Shown in pieces: positions 58,801 through 64,000 of a stretch of 64,000 nt of DNA; position 1 is the first letter of the stretch, and every line of letters starts with the position of its first letter. Position numbers and translations under genes: made by a program. This DNA is from Selaginella tamariscina (lineage: Eukaryota; Streptophyta; Lycopodiopsida; Selaginellales; Selaginellaceae): NCBI GenBank assembly GCA_003024785.1, contig PUQB01000016.1:772501-836500 (forward strand), read 5' to 3'. The notes beneath the pieces were generated by a model. It was not told the DNA's origin. It saw only the letters and a list, made by a program, of their open reading frames with translations, and ran no database searches.

Positions 58801-60001
58801 GGCTCCAAGGTTTTATGAGTTTTTTAAGGTTTCTTTAGGTTTTGACCATTTGTTTTGTTTGTTACTGAATATTCTATTTATTTTAGAAATTTATGTTTTA
58901 AAGTCTATTTACAACTCATATGTATGCTCTGTTCGTACGTTTCTTGGTAAGTATGTTCCTTATCATCAATTGTATGGATTGCTCCAGTCACTGTCGATTC
59001 CAAATGGCCCTTGGGCATCAATTTTTATATACTTTATCACCGATCTTTCGAGTTCTAAAAGATTTGACTCATCTTTAATTGTGTAGACATGTTCTCCAAA
59101 ATGATTCATTTCATACCACGCATTAAGTCCATCATCGTCAAGGAGATTGATGATTTAATGGTTCAAGAGGTTTTCAACTACATAGCTTCCCGTATAATAT
59201 TGTTAATGATTATGTACCTCAATTAACTGTTAAGTTTTAGAAACGGTTGCTTAACATTCTCAACATTAAGTGCAAACTTTTCTCACGCTACAATCCACAA
59301 ATCAACGATTAAACTAAACATATCATTCAGACCTTAAAACAATACCTTCAGTGTTTTAGTAACTATTAACATGATAATTAGGTCAACCTCTTGTCTATTA
59401 CTAAGTTCACAATACAACAATTCAATACACACCTCAATATGTCATGCATTATTATTTGTAGTCATTAGTTAGCATCTTCATTGGTCCCTACATGCTTGTA
59501 CCACTCCTAATCAATCCATTAGTTAAAGACCATCTCAATCATTTATGCCATATTCAAGAGGAGCTAGCTCATCACCCAGGCTTCTCACAAAGTAATCATT
59601 AATTAACATCATTGTGTTGCTCACGCTTACAATTTCAAAACATTATGTCATGTGACAAACTAAACTATCAATGATTCAAATCATTTTCCATTATTCATAA
59701 GATCACCAATGTCTTTTGACCTTTAGTATTCCACTTCCATGAAGGTTCATTTGGTCTTTCATGTCTCTGTGGTAGAACCTTATATGGCAAATACCTTTAC
59801 CAATTGCACAATTCCACCACCATCATCGATTGAGCTTGATGATACACTAGAATATAAGTTGTACTACCTCATTGAATGGGTTAGTTAGTGAGAATCTTGA
59901 TCATGTTTAAGAAGTCATTATCATTTTTCACATTCAATACCTAAACAACCAAGTTAATATTATAGTGCACCTTGTGGAATCACTGTCAAAGAGGGGGATG
60001 G
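58801..60001 (+). mobile_element. Old Ty3/gypsy fossil, right part (integrase, chromodomain)
   Basis: YGLLQSLSIPNGPWASIF, FITDLSSSKRFDS (about 58970-59080) are integrase words. NPLVKDHLNHLCHIQEE (near 59520) and KLYYLIEWVS (near 59860) mark the C-terminus and chromodomain. It ends in a purine tract (AAAGAGGGGGATGG) directly before an LTR. Very decayed. Confidence 0.75.
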
Positions 60002-60434
60002 TGTCATATGTACTAATGTTAATATCAGAATATGCCTTAAGAGTTGATATTAGAATATGCCTTGAGAGATTGAGAGTTGATACTAGAATATGCCTTAGAG
60101 GTTGATACTAGATTATACCTTAGAATATTTTAAAAATATTTATTACATAACAAGCCTACATAGTAAACGCTACACTAGCGCAATCTGTGTGACAAGATTT
60201 GGGATGTTGATAATGATTATATAAGAATTTTTATTTCTAATCAAAGACATATCTTAATCTCTTCAATCTAATATATAAAGAGGCTCAAAATAATAATTAA
60301 AGCATTTCAATTCAACATGAGTTGTGGGTTGTTTTTGTGTTTAGTTATTTATTATATTAATATTTTTATTTCTTTTTATTTATAAATAAAATTTATTATC
60401 TTAATTCATTTTGTTCTTGGCTTTGGCCTTGACA
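60002..60434 (+). repeat. 3' LTR of the old Ty3/gypsy
   Basis: 433 bp, TGTCATATGTAC...GGCCTTGACA, after the purine tract. It begins with three tandem (GAGAGTT)GATAxTAGAATATGCCTT-like units. Confidence 0.65.
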
Positions 60435-61305
60435 CTTTATGTCCTAATAAACTCATCGGTGGAAGATAGTTTCAATTGTTTATGCATTATTTAACAAAAG
60501 TGGACTCATCACTTCACCTCATGCCAAGCTTCTTACAGAGCAATTATTAATATTTTTCAAATCATTGATTGTGTTTCTCAAACAATCTTAACACTACCAA
60601 GTTATGAAAAAAAACTAGATTACTAACATCTCCATATATGCCATGTCTAATATACCACTTAATTATTAAGAAAGTATTGAATATAGACCTTATTAGTGTC
60701 TTTAACAACATAAACACAAACATTGTTTAATTTAACTTACATTTAGCTATTAAAAAAGTATTAAATATATACCTGATTTGTTTTTAACGACATAAACACA
60801 TCAACATTATTTAATTTATCAACTTACATTCTTTACGAAAATTAAATGCACATATTTGATTTTATTACCCAATGTATATATTATTTGTGTAAAAGTCTAT
60901 AGATCACGATAGATTTAAGATAATTAAACATTCCCATGTTCCTAAAGAATCTTTGTATCTTATAATTTAAATATGTATTGGCTCGACCCATAATAAGGCA
61001 TTAAAAAATAAATGTGTTTCATTTTCATAATATTTATAATTTATCATTAATGAATCTAGTACTAATGAATAATAAAGGTAAAGATATTAAATAAACACGC
61101 GTACACGTTAATGTAAGTGTAAGGTTTTCAGATTATTCTTAGATACTAGAATAATCTTGATTCTAGTATATTCTAGTATCTGAGAATATTTTTAAAAACC
61201 TCATTGCATTTCATTTATTGTCTCTTGCAATTAGTAAAAAAACATGTATACGTTATTAGTGAATCTAACTACATACATTGTTTAATCTATCATCTTACGT
61301 ATATT
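60435..61305. other. AT-rich spacer with a gypsy scrap at 60455-60605
   Basis: 60455-60605 resembles the integrase C-terminal region at 59520-59680. 61130-61190 holds an ATTCTAGTAT inverted repeat. No gene. Confidence 0.45.
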
Positions 61306-62895
61306 TCACCATGGAAGTGTATTTGATAGAATGGCATAAGGAGCAGAGTTCTCTGTATCAGACTCTACAACATTCTTTGCAGCATAACTTCCACGTTTAA
61401 ACTTCCCATTTGTACCACATGTATCTAAAAAACCAGTCCATGTTACAACAGTCTGGAACGAATGGCATTGTATTTAATAGTTCCTCAGCTTCTCTTACTT
61501 GTCCCGATCGCCCTATAACATTAACCATAGAAGAATAGTGCTTAATACTCGGTTTAAGACCATAATCATAGCTTAATGATTGAAAACACTTAAAACACTT
61601 CTCTAGTATTCCAGTGTAAGTGCATGCGGAAAGAAGCTCGATATACGTTATCCCGTCCGGTTCGTGTCCTTCGAGCTGCATTTTCAGGAACAGCTCGAGA
61701 GCATATTCAGGCATTCCATTCTGTGAATATTCTTGAATCATAGCGGACCATGAAACTACGTTCTTCTCAGGCATCTTCTCGAATATATCCCTTGCATATT
61801 CCAGGTCACATACGTGTATCATGCTTGTCCACGATAGAATGTTCCTTTGAGGCATTCTCTTTAACAGAATAGCTGCATCTTCTCTCATTTGACAGTTCGT
61901 GAAGATAGACAGTACAACGTTCCACGAAACCACGTCGGGGTCCGGCATGGAAATGAAGATTTGCAAGGCCTCGGTATAATCCATCGCGAGCATACGCGTA
62001 AAGCATTGAGTTCCACATCACAGAGTCCCTGTGGGGAGCGATATCGAACAGACTCTTTGCTTCCTGTAGATATCCGTACTGGGCATACGCAGTGATCATT
62101 GCGGTCCACGAAACAAGATCTAGGCTCGGCATCCGATCGAACAGGATCCTGGCCTCGTCAAGACGCCCGTGTCGGGCGTATCCGGACAATAAAGCCGTAC
62201 AGGCCACCGTGTTGCTGCCCTCGTTCATCGTATCGAGCAGTACCTTCGCTTTCTGTAGATCTCCCTTCTGGGCGTATGCCCGGACCCATGATACCACAAG
62301 CACAAGATCACATTCCGGCATTGTTCTGAACAGTTGTTCGGCTTCTTCCAGGTTCCCGTCCTCAACGTAAGCCAGTAAAATGGTACTCCACGATACCAAG
62401 TTCCTCTCAGGCATCGCTTCAAAGAGTTCCCGGGCATCCTGCAATGCCCGTTCTGGGCATACGCCTTAACCATGCTTGTCCAAGTGACTATATTCCATTG
62501 TGGCATTCTATAGAAGACGTCCCCTGCTTCATTGGGAAGGCGAGCCTGTGCATATGCGTTTATCATAGTCGTCCATGAAACCAATTCTTCTCAGGCGATG
62601 CCTCAAACACGCTTCTTGCCTCCTCCAGTTGCCCATTCTGGGCAAATGCAGATAGCATGATGTTCCAGCTATAGACATTCGGATTCTCGATCTTTTCGAA
62701 AACATGGTATGCCTCCTCAAGCTGGTTTACCTTCCCGTATGCCTCTATAAGTAAGTTGCAGAGATATCTATCCCTTGTGTTTAAAACTCGATCGTGAAGA
62801 TGCCAGATCTTACCCAAGCTGTTTGCCTGTCTAAGCTCGTCTGCTAGTAAGCTGTTCATATATAAACATCTCATTTTCACGCTCTTGTTATGCAT
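61306..62895 (-). CDS. PPR protein, PLS-type with E domain, intronless, several frame breaks
   Basis: Organelle-targeted RNA-binding pentatricopeptide protein. From 62895 (MHNKSVKMRCLYMNSL) it reads LADELRQANSLGKIWHLHDR, then about a dozen repeats such as NPNVYSWNIMLSAFAQNGQL, ARELFEAMPERNLVSW and MPSLDLVSWTAMITAYAQYG. The E domain follows (KHYSSMVNVIGRSGQVREAE, GSYAAKNVVESDTENSAPYA) and ends at 61306 early (LSNTLPW), so the E motif is short. Four frame breaks: near 62580 and 62450 one G is missing from a G run; near 61990 and 61450 the shift goes the other way. There are no other stops, and repeat spacing is intact. Either a young pseudogene or sequence error. The style (AYAQNGH, MPERNVVSW) resembles Selaginella PPRs. 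Confidence 0.8.
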
Positions 62896-62964
62896 TACGT
62901 CACTATACGTTTATAAACACTAGGAATATACTACGAATCTAGCCGGCCCTAAATTGAAACCTAG
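62896..62964. promoter_or_regulatory. 69-bp bidirectional promoter, PPR and PDCD2-like genes
   Basis: Only 69 bp lie between two divergent start codons. They contain TTACGTCAC (bZIP-type TGACG/ACGTCA core, about 62895-62903) and TTTATAAAC (TATA-like, about 62910-62918). One short stretch must serve both genes; leaders overlap or are very short. Confidence 0.6.
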
Positions 62965-64000
62965 ATGGAAGCGGAGGACGAAGCTTGGGAAGCCGAGGAA
63001 GGAGCGGGAATGCTGTGACATTAGGGTTCGTGAGGCAGCCATGTATTGGATTCAATTCCTATCCACCAAAGCGGGTGGAGCACCGGTGCGTGCGTGCGTG
63101 TGTGTGTGTGGAGAGAGAGAGAAGTACTGAATTTATCATTTTCACTATACAGGCATGGCTGGATACATGCAACTTGCCTCCGATGGAGGACGCTTGCTGG
63201 GTTTTGTCAGGAGCCTCTCCAATTCCTGCTCCAGGTAAATCTTAAACCCCATAGAGATATATCCTAAACCATATTTCTACATGCAGCGTTATTTACCTCT
63301 GAATGATGGCCTTCCCAAGAGCTCTCTTTGTTTTTATGTGCCCAAGTATGGCGTGCTTGAAAGCACACCAAACGGATCAGAAGAACGGTCGAGCCGGTAG
63401 CAAAAGGTGTGTGCGTGTGTATCTATCAAACAGCACTTAACTCTTATACTTTCGACAGCATAAAGGTTTTCCGAGCGCATCTAGACAAGCAGAACCCGTT
63501 GGAAGGCGAGCCTCTGAGAAGAGGAGGTATGTAGTTTTGTGGGAGGGAGGGAGACCATTGAAGCAAACACGCTGTTATTGTCTAGTGGATCTTTGCAGCT
63601 GGTGCAGAACATGGAGAGGAGATAAACGGTGTGGGAGCTGTAGGAAAGTGTCGTACTGTTCCCGCAAGCACCAAGTAAATGTGTGTTCTTTCATATTCTA
63701 TTAACAATGATGTTTCTAACAGGTTGAGCACTGGCGTGCTGGTCATTCCTTCATGTGTAAACTGGGGCATCTAATGAATCGTTAACAAGAGGTTATGGCC
63801 AGAACTAGAAATCTACAGTGATGTTGAGGAAGACGACGATGATGAAGATGGAGGCAAATCCCTCGAGATTGTTCCAGCATATAAGGAACCGGAGCCCGAG
63901 GGTTTTGAAGAGGTATCAACTTTGTGCATACTACAATGTAGGTGGATATCTTACACTGACATTATCTATGAAACTTAGGCGTCAAAGGGGCAGCAGTTTT
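62965..64000 (+). CDS. PDCD2-like MYND zinc-finger protein, 3' end outside window
   Basis: Homologue of programmed cell death protein 2 / zinc-finger MYND ribosome-biogenesis factor. Starts MEAEDEAWEAEE, then AVTLGFV; STKAGGAP joins to AWLDTCNLPPME across the first intron; LQFLLQ ends exon 2; then FVFMCPSMACLKAHQ, IKVFRAHLDKQNP, the MYND finger WCRTWRGDKRCGSCRKVSYC with SRKHQ and VEHWRAGHSFMC, and an acidic stretch WPELEIYSDVEEDDDDEDGG. The last partial exon begins near 63980 (ASKGQQF). The MYND Cys pattern is intact. Single-base shifts occur at several points (a G run near 63008, a T run near 63205, near 63305, and exon ends near 63526 and 63785), more than in any other gene here. Family clear; whether functional is uncertain. 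Confidence 0.75.
63085..63123. repeat. (CGTG)n(TG)n(GA)n microsatellite in PDCD2-like intron 1
   Basis: Follows directly after the splice donor, as in several other introns of this window. Confidence 0.85.

Noticed and set aside
48688-58875. 8-bp target duplication and CAGT-type inverted ends for the hAT
   Set aside because: CAGTCAACAAAG at 48696 and TTTGTTACTG near 58867 look like weak inverted ends, but the flanking 8-mers do not match.
1-64000. tRNA, rRNA or other structural RNA genes
   Set aside because: No T-loop/anticodon arrangement or rRNA core was recognised by eye; a covariance search would be decisive.

Overview
The window is nuclear DNA of a land plant. It carries plant-type genes with many introns: universal stress proteins, a rhodanese, a ROOT HAIRLESS 1-like protein, PPR proteins and a PDCD2-like MYND protein. 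It also has TTTAGGG telomere-type tracts and large amounts of Ty3/gypsy, Ty1/copia and hAT DNA. The PPR wording (strings of 'MPERNLVSW' / 'AYAQNGH' repeats) and the 43-61 bp introns of some genes resemble the lycophyte Selaginella. That assignment is an inference, not proof.

Layout. 1-6.2 kb is gene-dense: two USP genes (the first cut by the window edge), a rhodanese, a U1-type zinc-finger gene and an RHL1-like gene, partly arranged head to head over short promoters. 6.2-29.5 kb is mostly repeats: a copia remnant with its LTR and primer site, a hAT zinc-finger scrap, several copies of a ~1.74 kb LTR (here called R1), a decayed coding block of unknown origin, one complete-length Ty3/gypsy chromovirus fossil (18709-24717, 5-bp target duplication GCATT) and an unidentified decayed coding stretch. 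30.1-42.7 kb holds a singular block: an FCP1/NIF-type phosphatase gene and a ParB-like plus methyltransferase-like gene on the minus strand, then a divergent plus-strand gene of the DUF7869 (RNase-H-like, transposase-type) class. Between the last two lie arrays of an 18-bp perfect palindrome (GGCGGGATTAATCCCGCC and variants), microsatellites, telomere-like tracts and RY-type CATGCATG palindromes. 43-45.4 kb is a partial gypsy fossil and 45.8-46.4 kb a small membrane-protein gene. 47.0-60.4 kb is a four-deep nest: an old gypsy, broken by a hAT, broken inside its BED finger by a second gypsy, which itself contains an R1 LTR. 61.3-64 kb is a head-to-head pair, a PPR-E gene and a PDCD2-like MYND gene, whose start codons are only 69 bp apart.

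Two themes stand out. First, the palindrome arrays appear to sit inside predicted 5'-UTR introns of two divergent genes, and a lone palindrome fills a 61-bp coding intron of one of them. Together with the unusual ParB/methyltransferase-like product, this is the best candidate for an undescribed system here. Second, nearly every conserved multi-exon gene shows one or more single-base frame breaks, most of them one base short in a G or A run. This looks like uncorrected sequencing error, although decay cannot be excluded in the worst-hit genes (PPR, PDCD2-like, membrane protein).
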